From Profundibacter amoris (GTDB lineage Bacteria > Pseudomonadota > Alphaproteobacteria > Rhodobacterales > Rhodobacteraceae), in contig NZ_CP032125.1 in NCBI RefSeq assembly GCF_003544895.1, positions 3,176,001-3,240,000 on the forward strand: a stretch of 64,000 nt of DNA, in the 5' to 3' direction. Shown here piece by piece: positions 18,278 through 27,266 of this stretch. The notes under the pieces are model-generated. The model worked only from the letters and a program-made list of their open reading frames with translations. It had not been told where the DNA came from and did not search any database. Both the position numbers and the translations under genes were made by a program. Position 1 is the stretch's first letter. Every line of letters starts with the position of its first letter.

Positions 18278-19369
18278 TTATCCCATCACCCCTGCATTCA
18301 AAATCCCGTGCGGATCAAACTGCGCCTTGATCCCTGCGCTGATCCTTGCCAATCCCGCAGGCTCGGGATGGAACCTCGTAAAACCGTCGCCGCGCACAAG
18401 CGTTGCATGGCCGCGCACATCGCCCATCCGCGCGCGCAGATCCGTGCCCTTGGCTATCAAAGCCCAAACCAGCCCGCCGCCCCAGTCATAGACCACAGCC
18501 TCGGCACCCAATCCGGCCACCATATCAGGCGCATCCGAGGGCTTGACCGATATCCGCCACACGTCGCCATCACGGCTGTGGAACGGCGCCACATCGCGCA
18601 CCTCCTGCCAGATCGCAGCAACTTGCGCCGGATCATCCAGAACCTCGACCTCGCCAAAGCCGCCCAGCAAATCACGCAACCGACCGGCCCGATAGGCCAC
18701 CGACTCCGCAAACCCCTCGATGCGCAACATTGTGCGCCCACCATCATGCGCCGCGCCAGACACCTCGTAAGGCGAGCCAAGCGCCCGCGCCATTACCGCC
18801 ACGGCCTGCCTGTCATCCAAGCCACGCAACACCACACAGGCGCTGGTTTCCACATCCGGCAGCACCTTGAACGACACTTCCGTCAACACGCCCAACGTCC
18901 CGCAAGACCCCGCCAGCAGCTTGACCAGATCATAGCCGGTGACATTCTTCATCACCCGCCCGCCGCTTTTCAAAACCTCGCCGCGCCCGTCCACAAACCG
19001 CACTCCGATCAGGCTGTCCCGACAGGCCCCCGCCTGCACCCGCCGCGGCCCCGATACATTCGCCGCCACAACCCCGCCAATCGTCGGCACCCCGCCCAAA
19101 CCCAGCAACCCGCGATGGTCCATCGGCTCGAACGGCAGGCGCTGCCCCTCTGATGCCAGCGCCGCCTCGATCTCCGCCAAAGGTGTGCCCGCCTTCGCCA
19201 CCAAGGTCAGCGCACCGGGATCATACAGCGTAATCCCCGCCATCCCCACCGTTGACAAAACCCCGCCCGCACAGTTCACCCCGCGTGTGCCGCCACCGAC
19301 AATCCGCAACGGCCCCTCGGCCCCCGCAATCACCGCACCCAGTTCTTTTTCGTCCACCGGCTTTATCAT
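18278..19369 (-). CDS. glcE: Glycolate oxidase FAD-binding subunit
   Basis: FAD-binding (PCMH-type) subunit of glycolate dehydrogenase, 363 residues. The N-terminal half holds the FAD-binding elements LRIVGGGTRG, GLGGVPTIGGVVAANVSGPRR and VMKNVTGYDLVKLLAGSCGTLGVLTE, all typical of GlcE. It is shorter than GlcD and lacks the full C-terminal substrate domain, as expected. It lies between glcD and glcF, separated from glcD by a 61-base spacer that holds a GC-rich hairpin and a partial copy of a dispersed intergenic sequence. Confidence 0.95.
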   Translation of the reverse strand: MIKPVDEKELGAVIAGAEGPLRIVGGGTRGVNCAGGVLSTVGMAGITLYDPGALTLVAKAGTPLAEIEAALASEGQRLPFEPMDHRGLLGLGGVPTIGGVVAANVSGPRRVQAGACRDSLIGVRFVDGRGEVLKSGGRVMKNVTGYDLVKLLAGSCGTLGVLTEVSFKVLPDVETSACVVLRGLDDRQAVAVMARALGSPYEVSGAAHDGGRTMLRIEGFAESVAYRAGRLRDLLGGFGEVEVLDDPAQVAAIWQEVRDVAPFHSRDGDVWRISVKPSDAPDMVAGLGAEAVVYDWGGGLVWALIAKGTDLRARMGDVRGHATLVRGDGFTRFHPEPAGLARISAGIKAQFDPHGILNAGVMG

Positions 19370-19411
19370 TATCGTTCCTCAAATATCCCGGGGGTGAATT
19401 GGCCATAGGCC

Positions 19412-19431
19412 AAGGGGGGGCAGCGCCCCCT
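19412..19431. repeat. GC-rich hairpin between glcD and glcE
   Basis: AAGGGGG (19412-19418) pairs with CCCCCTT (19425-19431), reaching into the glcD stop codon. With no T run after it on the minus strand, it more likely tunes mRNA stability or polarity inside the operon than ends transcription. Confidence 0.5.
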
Positions 19432-20864
19432 TACCCCGCCCGCCTTGCCTTGGTCGCCTGCAATGGAAACACCTTGGCCGGATTTAACAACCACTTCGGA
19501 TCAAACACATCTTTCACACGCAACTGCGCCTCGATGTCCGCCGACGTAAACTGATCCACCATCAGATCACGCTTCTCGATCCCCACGCCATGTTCGCCGG
19601 TCAGACAGCCGCCCACCTCGACACACAGCCGTAGCACATCGGCGCCAAACCGTTCCGCCAGTTCCAGATCGCCCGGCTTGTTGGCGTCATACAGGATCAA
19701 CGGATGCATATTGCCATCGCCCGCGTGAAACACATTGCCCACGCCCAGCCCGTATTCCTTGGACAACTCGCCAATCCGGCGCAGCACATAAGGCAATTCG
19801 GACACCGGAATCGTGCCATCCAGACACATGTAATCATTGATCTGCCCCATCGCGCCAAAGGCCGATTTGCGCCCCAGCCAGATTTTCGCGCTCTCTTCCT
19901 CGGACTGGCTCTGGCGCAGCTCCACCGGATTGTGACGCGCGGCAATCTCCATGATCCGGCCCAGTTGGAAATCAATCTCGGCGTCTGATCCTTCCACCTC
20001 GACAATCAGCAACGCCTCGCAATCGGGATAGCCGGGGTGGGCAAAAGCCTCGGTCGCCTCGATGCAGGGGCGGTCCATGAATTCGATCGCCACAGGCAAC
20101 ACACCGGCCTTGATGATGTCCGACACACAGGCCCCCGCCACCTCGTTGCTGTCAAACCCGATCAGCACCGGCCGCGCGCCTTCCGGCTTGGGCAGTATTT
20201 TCAGCGTCGCTTCGGTCACCACGCCCAATTGCCCTTCAGAGCCACAAATCAACCCCAGCAAATCCAGACCCGAAGCATCCAGATGCGCCCCGCCGATTTC
20301 CACCACCTCGCCATCCATCAGCACCAGCGTGACCCCCAACAGGTTGTTCGTGGTCACCCCGTATTTCAGGCAATGCGCCCCGCCGGAATTCATCGCGATA
20401 TTGCCGGCAATCGCACAGGCCAACTGGCTGCTGGGGTCGGGCGCATAAAAGAAACCATCCTCCTCGACCGCGCCGGTCACCGACAGATTGGTGCGCCCCG
20501 ATTGCACCTGTATGAACCGGTTGTCGTAATCCACCTCCAGCACATCATTCATCCGCGCCACGCCCAGAATAACGCTGTCCGCCGTGGGCAAAGCCCCGCC
20601 CGCCAGTGACGTGCCCGACCCGCGCGGCACCACCGGCACGCCCATTTCGTGACAAATCTTCAGCACCGCCGAAACCTGCTCCGTATCCGCAGGCAAAACC
20701 GCGCACAGCGGCGGGCAACGATAGGCACTTAGCGCATCGCATTCATAGGCCTTCACCTCGGCCACATCGGAAATCACCGCCCCGTCCGGCAATACCGCTT
20801 GCAACCGGGCCACGATCTGCGTTTTCTTCGCCAGTATTTCCGCGTCGGGTTCGGGCATTTCCAT
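19431..20864 (-). CDS. glcD: Glycolate oxidase subunit GlcD (FAD-linked)
   Basis: Catalytic flavoprotein subunit of glycolate dehydrogenase, 477 residues. The FAD-binding domain shows VPVVPRGSGTSLAGGALP and APDPSSQLACAIAGNIAMNSGG, and the C-terminal FAD-oxidase domain shows the family's GNVFHAGDGNMHPLI and GEHGVGIEKRDLM. It opens the glcDEF operon. An ATG two codons into the frame is an equally good start. The intergenic region to the divergent DUF599 gene holds an inverted repeat matching GntR/PdhR-type half-sites, so the operon is likely controlled by such a regulator, with a candidate at 42021. Confidence 0.95.
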   Translation of the reverse strand: MEMPEPDAEILAKKTQIVARLQAVLPDGAVISDVAEVKAYECDALSAYRCPPLCAVLPADTEQVSAVLKICHEMGVPVVPRGSGTSLAGGALPTADSVILGVARMNDVLEVDYDNRFIQVQSGRTNLSVTGAVEEDGFFYAPDPSSQLACAIAGNIAMNSGGAHCLKYGVTTNNLLGVTLVLMDGEVVEIGGAHLDASGLDLLGLICGSEGQLGVVTEATLKILPKPEGARPVLIGFDSNEVAGACVSDIIKAGVLPVAIEFMDRPCIEATEAFAHPGYPDCEALLIVEVEGSDAEIDFQLGRIMEIAARHNPVELRQSQSEEESAKIWLGRKSAFGAMGQINDYMCLDGTIPVSELPYVLRRIGELSKEYGLGVGNVFHAGDGNMHPLILYDANKPGDLELAERFGADVLRLCVEVGGCLTGEHGVGIEKRDLMVDQFTSADIEAQLRVKDVFDPKWLLNPAKVFPLQATKARRAG

Positions 20865-20887
20865 TGGTCAGGACTCCTGAGATTGGC

Positions 20888-20912
20888 AATTGGTAAAGAA
20901 ATATAACCAATT
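20888..20912. promoter_or_regulatory. Inverted repeat AATTGGT-N11-ACCAATT, candidate GntR/PdhR-type operator
   Basis: AATTGGT (20888-20894) and ACCAATT (20906-20912) are perfect reverse complements with 11 bases between them. It lies 23 bases upstream of the glcD start and in front of the divergent gene. The half-sites equal those of the Escherichia coli PdhR operator, but the spacing is 11 instead of 3. The same TGGT-N11-ACCA layout occurs upstream of the GntR gene at 42021. Confidence 0.55.
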
Positions 20913-20956
20913 TATCCGTATGGCAAGTCAATTCCCGACCCGCTATGATCCCGCGC

Positions 20957-21676
20957 ATGGAACTTCTTGATCGTTTACAGTTTTTCAGCACGCTTGATCT
21001 GATCGCAGTCACCCTGCTGGGGCTGGCGTGGGTCGGAATTGGCTGGATTATCGAGCGCGCCGACGCAACGCATCCCTCGGTTTCCGTCATCATGGCCGGA
21101 TACCGGCGCGAATGGATGACCCAGTTCGTCACCCGCGAGCCGCGCATTTTCGATGCCAATATCCTTGCCAACCTGCGCCAAAGCACCAATTTCTTTGCCT
21201 CGACCAGTATGATCGGCATTGGCGGCGGGCTGGCCCTGATCGGCAACAAGGAACAGTTGCTGGGCATCGCGCAGGATCTGTCCCTGGAAAACGCCCCCGC
21301 CGTGGTGTGGGAGATGAAAATCCTGATTGTGATCCTGTTCCTTGCCAACGGGTTTCTGAAATTCGTCTGGTCGCACCGGCTGTTCGGCTATTGCGCCGTG
21401 ATGCTGGCCTCGGTGCCCAATGACGCAACCGATCCGGCCTGCATCCCCCGCGCCAAACAGGCGGCAGAAATCAACATCACCGCCGCGCGCAGCTTCAATC
21501 GCGGCCTGCGGTCGGTCTATTTCGCCCTCGGGGCGCTGGCGTGGTTGCTGGGCGCCATCCCGCTGCTGGTGGCCACCGCCCTGACCGTGCTGATCCTGTG
21601 GCGGCGCGAATTCGCCTCGCATTCCCGCAGTGTTTTGTTGCAAAGCGACGGACCGGAAAACCTCACACCATCGTGA
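20957..21676 (+). CDS. DUF599-family integral membrane protein
   Basis: A 239-residue inner-membrane protein with about four hydrophobic segments (near residues 8-32, 70-90, 110-135 and 190-215), matching the DUF599 family in length and in motifs such as LRQSTNFFASTSMIGIGG and NGFLKFVWSHRLFGYC. No biochemical function is known for the family. The start is uncertain: ATG 20945 gives four more residues and neither has a convincing ribosome site. It is divergent from glcD and may share its operator region. The next gene follows after 55 bases on the same strand. Confidence 0.85.
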   Translation: MELLDRLQFFSTLDLIAVTLLGLAWVGIGWIIERADATHPSVSVIMAGYRREWMTQFVTREPRIFDANILANLRQSTNFFASTSMIGIGGGLALIGNKEQLLGIAQDLSLENAPAVVWEMKILIVILFLANGFLKFVWSHRLFGYCAVMLASVPNDATDPACIPRAKQAAEINITAARSFNRGLRSVYFALGALAWLLGAIPLLVATALTVLILWRREFASHSRSVLLQSDGPENLTPS

Positions 21677-21731
21677 CGGGACATTCCACCGTGAAACCGT
21701 CATCCTGCCGCCAACACGACCGGAGACCAAA

Positions 21732-22088
21732 ATGAAAAAACTTGCCCTTGCCCTGCTGATACTCGCCCCCCTGCCCGCATGGGCCGAATTCCCGACCATC
21801 GAGGCTGTAAAGGTCCAGCCCTCGGGCGGCGGCTACAATTTCGCCGTCACCCTGAAACACCCCGACAGCGGCTGGGACCATTATGCCGACGGCTGGGAAG
21901 TGCTGGATGCTGACGGCAACCGTCTGGGATACCGCCTGTTGGCCCACCCGCATGTGAATGAACAACCGTTTACCCGATCATTGGGCGGCGTCGCCATTCC
22001 AAAAGGCACCGAAAAGGTGTTCATCCGCGCCCATTGTCTGGTCGATGGCTGGGGTGATCAGCTGTTCGAGGTGGATTTAGGCAGGTAG
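21732..22088 (+). CDS. Small exported protein of unknown function
   Basis: A 118-residue protein with a clear signal peptide (MKKLALALLILAPLPAWA, cleavage at about residue 18). The mature part is about 100 residues and looks like a single small beta-rich domain: PTIEAVKVQPSGGGYNFAVTL, then WDHYADGWEVLD and HPHVNEQPFTRSLGG. I recognise no named family, although similar small periplasmic proteins occur in Rhodobacterales. GGAGACC serves as ribosome site. It probably follows the DUF599 gene in the same transcript. Function unknown. Confidence 0.8.
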   Translation: MKKLALALLILAPLPAWAEFPTIEAVKVQPSGGGYNFAVTLKHPDSGWDHYADGWEVLDADGNRLGYRLLAHPHVNEQPFTRSLGGVAIPKGTEKVFIRAHCLVDGWGDQLFEVDLGR

Positions 22089-22118
22089 AGTAAACAATTC
22101 CACACAAAGACAGAATTA

Positions 22119-22145
22119 TTGACAGGTTAAACAAAGAAATACACT
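22119..22145 (+). promoter_or_regulatory. Candidate sigma-70 promoter for the small membrane protein
   Basis: TTGACA (22119-22124) matches the -35 consensus exactly and TACACT (22140-22145) is a fair -10, although the 15-base spacer is short. The surrounding 85 bases are strongly AT-rich. Confidence 0.35.
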
Positions 22146-22172
22146 ACTACCTTAAACAAATAGGTTGAGTAA

Positions 22173-22418
22173 ATGATATGGGTTTCATTAATATTAGCAC
22201 TTTCAGTTCCTGCAGTTTTCTGGTTCGGATACCAGAATAGAAAAGGCAACCAATCAGAAGATACCAAAGGCATTGGTTGGCAGTTTATCCGCTACACTGT
22301 GCTTTCTATTTCGCTCCCTATCGTTGGAATACTTGCGTTGAATGATGCATTGTCCGGCGAGGCTGCGACGCTGATTGCAGGAGCAATGGGATACGCATTC
22401 GGTAAAAAAGCCGACTGA
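22173..22418 (+). CDS. Small two-helix membrane protein, AT-rich gene
   Basis: An 81-residue protein that I do not recognise. It has an N-terminal transmembrane helix (about residues 2-19), a short polar loop (NRKGNQSEDTKG), and a second hydrophobic segment around residues 37-72, ending in FGKKAD. Codon use and base composition are clearly more AT-rich than all neighbours, and the gene has its own promoter-like upstream region. It ends 2 bases before the stop of the convergent 22421 gene. The ribosome site is weak (GGTTGAG). The coding call rests on uninterrupted frame, plausible membrane topology and its fit between flanking genes. Confidence 0.65.
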   Translation: MIWVSLILALSVPAVFWFGYQNRKGNQSEDTKGIGWQFIRYTVLSISLPIVGILALNDALSGEAATLIAGAMGYAFGKKAD

Positions 22419-22420
22419 AT

Positions 22421-24496
22421 TTACCTGCGCCCCTCGCGCAGCCATGCGCCAACGGTAAACAGCGCCGCCAATAGCAGCGTCAGCCATGCAGGCAGTAGCG
22501 GGATCAGTGTCACATCCGCTGTCAGATAAGCCTCGCGCGGGGTGATCCCCAGCCAGCCACGCCCTGCCGCAGGGCGCCCGCTGCGCACATTACGCAAGGC
22601 CGGCACGCCGTCCTCCAACGTGAATGTGCCGCCACGCATCTGCTCGACCACCGGCAACAGCTTGTCCCCTGTGGCGATGGTTTCCTCGAATTCGCGCGGG
22701 GCCGATGGGCCAAGGGCAATCACCGCGTCCTTTTCCCCGTCGCTAAGCCGGTACAGCCCGATTGTCGGCCCGTCGAACGTTGCCTGATAGCGTCCCGGCG
22801 ATACCTGTTTCAACGTCACCGTCTGCGTGCTGCCATCCGGCAGGGTTACCTCGACATCCGGCACCTCTTCGCCCAGCGTGCGGCGGATGATGGTCATCAC
22901 CTGCCCGCGTGCCTCGGCCCACAGCGCCTCTTCTTCCAGCTCGGGTTCCTTCATCATCCAGTGCGCCAGCCGCCGTAGCAGTTCCAGTTGCGGCCCGCCG
23001 CCCTCGAACCCGCGATCCCACAGCCATGCCTGATCAGACGCCAGCAACGCCACGCGCCCCTCGCCCACGCGATCCAGTACCAGCAGCGGACGATCCCCGA
23101 CACCGGTCATCACCGTATTGCCCAACAGTGTTTCCAGTTCGATCTGGCGGAACCAGCGGCCCCAGCCGGGGCCATCTTCGCCCTCGGCCACAGGGGGGGC
23201 AAAATCCTCAAGCCCTTCGGTCACCGGATGGCGCTGACCGATGTCGGACAGTAGTGGTTTGAACCCCTCTTCCAGCACCCGCGCGGTTGGCGCGGCGGGT
23301 AGAATATCGGCCAGTGACGTGTGGTAAATCGAATCCGCCGATGCAAAATCAGGCCCCGCCGCCACCATCAGCGCCCCGCCCTGTTCAACAAAATCCCGCA
23401 CGCTGTCCATATAAATCCCGGGCAGCAACCCGCGCCGTTTGTAGCGGTCAAAAATGATCAGATCGAAATCGTTGATCTTGTCCAGAAACAGTTCGCGCAC
23501 CGGAAAGGCGATCAGCGACAGTTCCGTCACCGGCACCCCGTCCTGTTTGCCCGGCGGGCGCAGAATGGTGAAATGCACCAGATCGACCGAGCTGTCCGAT
23601 TTCAGCAAATTGCGCCAGGTGCGCTCGCCCGGATGCGGCTCGCCGGACACCAGCAGCACCCGCAGCCGGTCGCGCACCCCGTTGATCTGCACCACGGCGA
23701 TATTGTTGCGGTTGGTCAACTCGCCTTCGCTTTCCGGCACAGTAAACTGGATCACATTCATACCGCCATGGGGCAACGTCACCGGCAATTCCAGATCCTG
23801 CCCGATCGGCACGTTATACGCCTGCACCGGCCCGCCATCGACCGAGATTTCCAACTCGGCCAGCTTGCCCAGCCCGTCCGGAACCGCGCCTTGGTCATCC
23901 ACCCGCAGGGTCAGCAAAACCTCTTCGCCCAGAATGGCAAAACCGGGGGCGTTTTTTACAATTAGCCGCCGGTCCCAATCGGTTTTATGCCCTGTCAGCA
24001 GGGTGTGCACCGGCGCTGGAATATTGGGGGCAAGGTCCACATCATGCACCTGCCCGTCGGTCAGCAACAACACACCGGCAAGGCGCGATTGCGGGATGTC
24101 GGCCAAGGCCTCGGCCACTGCGCCCATCAACAGGGTGCCGCCGTCACCCTCGGCATCGGGCACCGTGGTGGTGCGCAATTCGGTGTTGGGGCGGGCAGTG
24201 ATGCGGGCCGTCAGCGCGGCCAAAGCGGCCGCCGTCTGATCCTGCCGGTCCGACACCTTCTGGCTGGCGCTTTCATCCACCACCAGCAGCACGATATCGG
24301 TCAGCGGTTCGCGGTCCTCTTGCTGTAGGGCCGGATTGGCCAGCGCCCCGACCAGCACCAGCGCCGCCAGCCCGCGCAGCGGCCAGCCTGCCAGTTTGCG
24401 CCAGATAGCAAAGCCGATGAACAACACCGCCAGCGCTGCCAAAACGGCCAGTATTGGTAACGGGATAATCGGGGAAAACAGGATGGAGTTGCTCAT
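22421..24496 (-). CDS. Large membrane protein of the moxR operon (VWA/GATase-like periplasmic region)
   Basis: A 691-residue protein with two or three N-terminal transmembrane helices (about residues 8-55), a long periplasmic region and a C-terminal helix (about 660-685, ending ALFTVGAWLREGRR). After the helices, VLLVVDESASQKV and VLLLTDGQ resemble a degenerate VWA fold, with DESAS in place of DxSxS. The middle part (FDLIIFDRY then GGALMVAAGPDF and a later VALLASDQAWLWDRG) looks like the class I glutamine-amidotransferase-like domain found in such proteins. It is last in the moxR operon; its ATG lies one base after the preceding stop. Role unknown, probably envelope-related. Confidence 0.8.
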   Translation of the reverse strand: MSNSILFSPIIPLPILAVLAALAVLFIGFAIWRKLAGWPLRGLAALVLVGALANPALQQEDREPLTDIVLLVVDESASQKVSDRQDQTAAALAALTARITARPNTELRTTTVPDAEGDGGTLLMGAVAEALADIPQSRLAGVLLLTDGQVHDVDLAPNIPAPVHTLLTGHKTDWDRRLIVKNAPGFAILGEEVLLTLRVDDQGAVPDGLGKLAELEISVDGGPVQAYNVPIGQDLELPVTLPHGGMNVIQFTVPESEGELTNRNNIAVVQINGVRDRLRVLLVSGEPHPGERTWRNLLKSDSSVDLVHFTILRPPGKQDGVPVTELSLIAFPVRELFLDKINDFDLIIFDRYKRRGLLPGIYMDSVRDFVEQGGALMVAAGPDFASADSIYHTSLADILPAAPTARVLEEGFKPLLSDIGQRHPVTEGLEDFAPPVAEGEDGPGWGRWFRQIELETLLGNTVMTGVGDRPLLVLDRVGEGRVALLASDQAWLWDRGFEGGGPQLELLRRLAHWMMKEPELEEEALWAEARGQVMTIIRRTLGEEVPDVEVTLPDGSTQTVTLKQVSPGRYQATFDGPTIGLYRLSDGEKDAVIALGPSAPREFEETIATGDKLLPVVEQMRGGTFTLEDGVPALRNVRSGRPAAGRGWLGITPREAYLTADVTLIPLLPAWLTLLLAALFTVGAWLREGRR

Positions 24497-24497
24497 G

Positions 24498-27266
24498 TCA
24501 CTGCCCCAACCGTTCCAGCAGGGCGGGTACATGCACCTGATCCGATTTATAGTTGCCCGTCAGCACATACATCATCAGGTTCACACCGAACCGGTAGGCG
24601 ATCTCGCGCTGGCGTTCGCCGGTATAGCCGCGCCCGACGCGGAACAGGTAGTTCCCCGCATTGTCCACCGCCCAGGCCGCCGCCCAGTCGTTGCCCCCGA
24701 TCACCACCGGCGTCACCCCGTCATTCAGGTTGCGAAACGGCATCCCTTCCACTTTTTCGGCATCCGGCGGCGCGGCCTCGACCCAGACATCGCGCCCCGT
24801 AAAACGGCCCGGAAAATCCTGAAGCAGGTAAAAGCTGCGGGTCAGAACATGGTCCTGTGGCACCGGTTCCAGCGGCGGAATATCCAGCCCCAGCGCCAGT
24901 TGCTGCAATTTGCGCCCCTCGGGCGTCTGACCACCATAACCGGCAATATCGCCATCGCGGGTGTCGAACAGGATCATCCCGCCGCTGCGCAGATAACGGT
25001 TCAGCTTGGCGTATGCCTCTTTCGAGGGGATCTTCTGGTTGGCAGTGACCGGCCAGTAAAGCAGCGGAAAGAACGACAACTCGTCGGTTTCGATATTCAC
25101 CCCGATCGGATTTGCCGGCTCGATCGAGGTGCGCTGGAACAACACATCCGACAGGCCCAAAAGCCCCGCCTGCGCGATGTCGTCCACCTGCGTATCACCG
25201 GTCAGGACATGGGCCAGAACCACCTCGGCGGTGGCATTGATGGCGAATTCATCATCCACCTGCTGCGCCTGTGCGTGGTCGCCAAAGGCCAGCAAACCCA
25301 GCGCCAGCACTGCCGCCACACCGCTGCGCGGTCCGAACAGGCGGCCGGACAACCAGAGCGAGGCCAGAATATCCAGCATCAGCAGCCCGAGGGCCACCGC
25401 CAGAAACGCACCCTTCAACAGGGTTTCACGCGCCACATTCAGCCCCTCGACCACAATCCGCGCGGGCCATGTGGCCGTTTCCAGCACGGTTTGTGCGCCA
25501 ACGGCATTCACCGCCACGCGTTGTTCGTCACTTTCATACAGGCCCGGCGGCATGGTTGCGCTGACCACACCAGCGGCCAGATCTTCGCCCTTGGCCCCCG
25601 CCATTGCATCCGCATCGGTCAACTGCCCAAAGGCATCCAGCACCCGCACCGGCACCCAGGTGGTGCCCTCCAGATCCTCGGCACTTGGCGCAATCTGTCG
25701 GGTCGAAATCGCCAACCGCTCCAGCATCTGTACAAACAGACCCGACAGCGGCAGGCTGGACCATTCCGCGTTGGCGGTAACATGGAACAGCACCACCTGC
25801 CCCAGTCCCATTTCTTTGCGGGTAACCAGCGGCGTGCCATCGGCCAGCGCGGCGATTACCCGTCCGGCAAGGTTGGGATCAGGTTGCGCCAGCACCTGCG
25901 ATGTGACCGTCACATCATCGGGAATTTGCAGCCCGTAGAACGGCGAGTTTTCGGGAAAGGGTTGCAGGGCCTTGGGTTCACCCCAGCTCATCGCGCCGCC
26001 CACGGTGCGCCCGCCAGCGCGCAGGCGCACCGGCATCAGCACGTCTTCTTCACGGCGGCTAAGATCGCTTGCGGCCATGCGGATACCGGCAAAGCGCACC
26101 AGCAACCCGCCCTTGTCCACCCATTCGATCAGGCCCGCCTTCTGGTCTTCGGTCAGCTTGGCCACATCGGCCAGAATGATCACATCGGGGTTGGCGGGCA
26201 GCACATCTTCCAGCCCGCCTTTGATCAGGTCCGCCGTGGGGTCCAGCGCCTGTTTCAGATAATGCAAAGGCGACAGCAGTTGCAGCCCCTCCTGCGTGTC
26301 ATGCGGCGCAATCAGGGCCACTTCGCGGCGGCGCAAACCGTCATCGGCCAGCGCCACGGCGCCCGCCGAATGCACCCCCTGAATGGTGAAACGCGAAATC
26401 CGGTTGCGCAGTTCGGGCGGCAGACTCAGCGCCACTTCGGCGGTGTCCGCGCCTGCCTCGAATGTCGCCTCGACCCGCGCCAATTCACGCTCAACGCCTG
26501 CGGGATCCAGCCCGATGGCCGTGACCGTCACCATAGCCGCATCCGCCGCCGCACTGCGCACCGCCGTGATCTGCAATGCGCCATCCTTGATTTGCACGGG
26601 TTTCAACCCCAGCACCGGACGGGGGGATTGCATCACCGTCACCGCCCCCTTGTCCTCAAGCGTCGCCAGCAACTCTTCGCGGCCTTCGCGTGCCAACCCG
26701 TCCGACAGCCAGAAGGTTTCAAAACCGTCATCACCCAAACCGTCCGCCCATTCAGCAACCGCCGCCGCATCCGGCGCCCAGGGTTTCGGCTCCAGCCCGC
26801 CCAAACGGGATTGCCAGACATCCGCCGACAAAAACTGCGCCTCGCCCGCCGGCAAATCCGTCAGAACCGCCACCGAAACCACCCGCCCCGCGCGCGCGGC
26901 TTCTTCAAGCAGCCCCGCCATCCGGTCGCGCCGCGCGGTCCAGTCGCGGGCATCGGCCCATGTGCCATCAGCCACGATCAACAAAGGCCCCTTGCCCGCC
27001 ACTTCGGTTTTCGGGTTCAGCACCGGCCCCGCAAACCCGATGATCACGGCAGCCACCGCCAGCATCCGCAACAGCATCAGCCACCACGGGGTTTTGTCGG
27101 TCTGGGTTTCGTCATCCGTCAGCCCCAGCAACAACGCCACACCGGGGAACCGGCGTTTGATTGGTGCCGGCGGCACAGCGCGCAGCAAAATCCACAGGAT
27201 CGGCAATGCGATCAGCCCCAGCAACAGCCAGGGCGCAGTGAAACCTATCGGGCCTATTGTGAACAT
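24498..27266 (-). CDS. BatA-N-terminal and DUF4159 membrane protein
   Basis: A 922-residue membrane protein. It starts with the aerotolerance-regulator (BatA) N-terminal domain: a hydrophobic segment with PWLLLGLIALPILWILLR, then PPAP and a second helix near residues 60-80. A long periplasmic region follows, with two more helices around residues 630-680. The C-terminal 220 residues match DUF4159, with LLYWPVTANQKIPS, then MILFDTRDGD and VMMYVLTGN-like LMMYVLTGNYKSDQVH. The ATG overlaps the stop of the DUF58 gene (TGATG). This arrangement of MoxR, DUF58 and BatA/DUF4159 is conserved in alphaproteobacteria, with no established substrate. Confidence 0.87.
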   Translation of the reverse strand: MFTIGPIGFTAPWLLLGLIALPILWILLRAVPPAPIKRRFPGVALLLGLTDDETQTDKTPWWLMLLRMLAVAAVIIGFAGPVLNPKTEVAGKGPLLIVADGTWADARDWTARRDRMAGLLEEAARAGRVVSVAVLTDLPAGEAQFLSADVWQSRLGGLEPKPWAPDAAAVAEWADGLGDDGFETFWLSDGLAREGREELLATLEDKGAVTVMQSPRPVLGLKPVQIKDGALQITAVRSAAADAAMVTVTAIGLDPAGVERELARVEATFEAGADTAEVALSLPPELRNRISRFTIQGVHSAGAVALADDGLRRREVALIAPHDTQEGLQLLSPLHYLKQALDPTADLIKGGLEDVLPANPDVIILADVAKLTEDQKAGLIEWVDKGGLLVRFAGIRMAASDLSRREEDVLMPVRLRAGGRTVGGAMSWGEPKALQPFPENSPFYGLQIPDDVTVTSQVLAQPDPNLAGRVIAALADGTPLVTRKEMGLGQVVLFHVTANAEWSSLPLSGLFVQMLERLAISTRQIAPSAEDLEGTTWVPVRVLDAFGQLTDADAMAGAKGEDLAAGVVSATMPPGLYESDEQRVAVNAVGAQTVLETATWPARIVVEGLNVARETLLKGAFLAVALGLLMLDILASLWLSGRLFGPRSGVAAVLALGLLAFGDHAQAQQVDDEFAINATAEVVLAHVLTGDTQVDDIAQAGLLGLSDVLFQRTSIEPANPIGVNIETDELSFFPLLYWPVTANQKIPSKEAYAKLNRYLRSGGMILFDTRDGDIAGYGGQTPEGRKLQQLALGLDIPPLEPVPQDHVLTRSFYLLQDFPGRFTGRDVWVEAAPPDAEKVEGMPFRNLNDGVTPVVIGGNDWAAAWAVDNAGNYLFRVGRGYTGERQREIAYRFGVNLMMYVLTGNYKSDQVHVPALLERLGQ

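Noticed and set aside
17222-19153. 643-codon open frame on the plus strand
   Set aside because: Antisense to glcF and glcE, with no recognisable domain; caused by strong codon bias.
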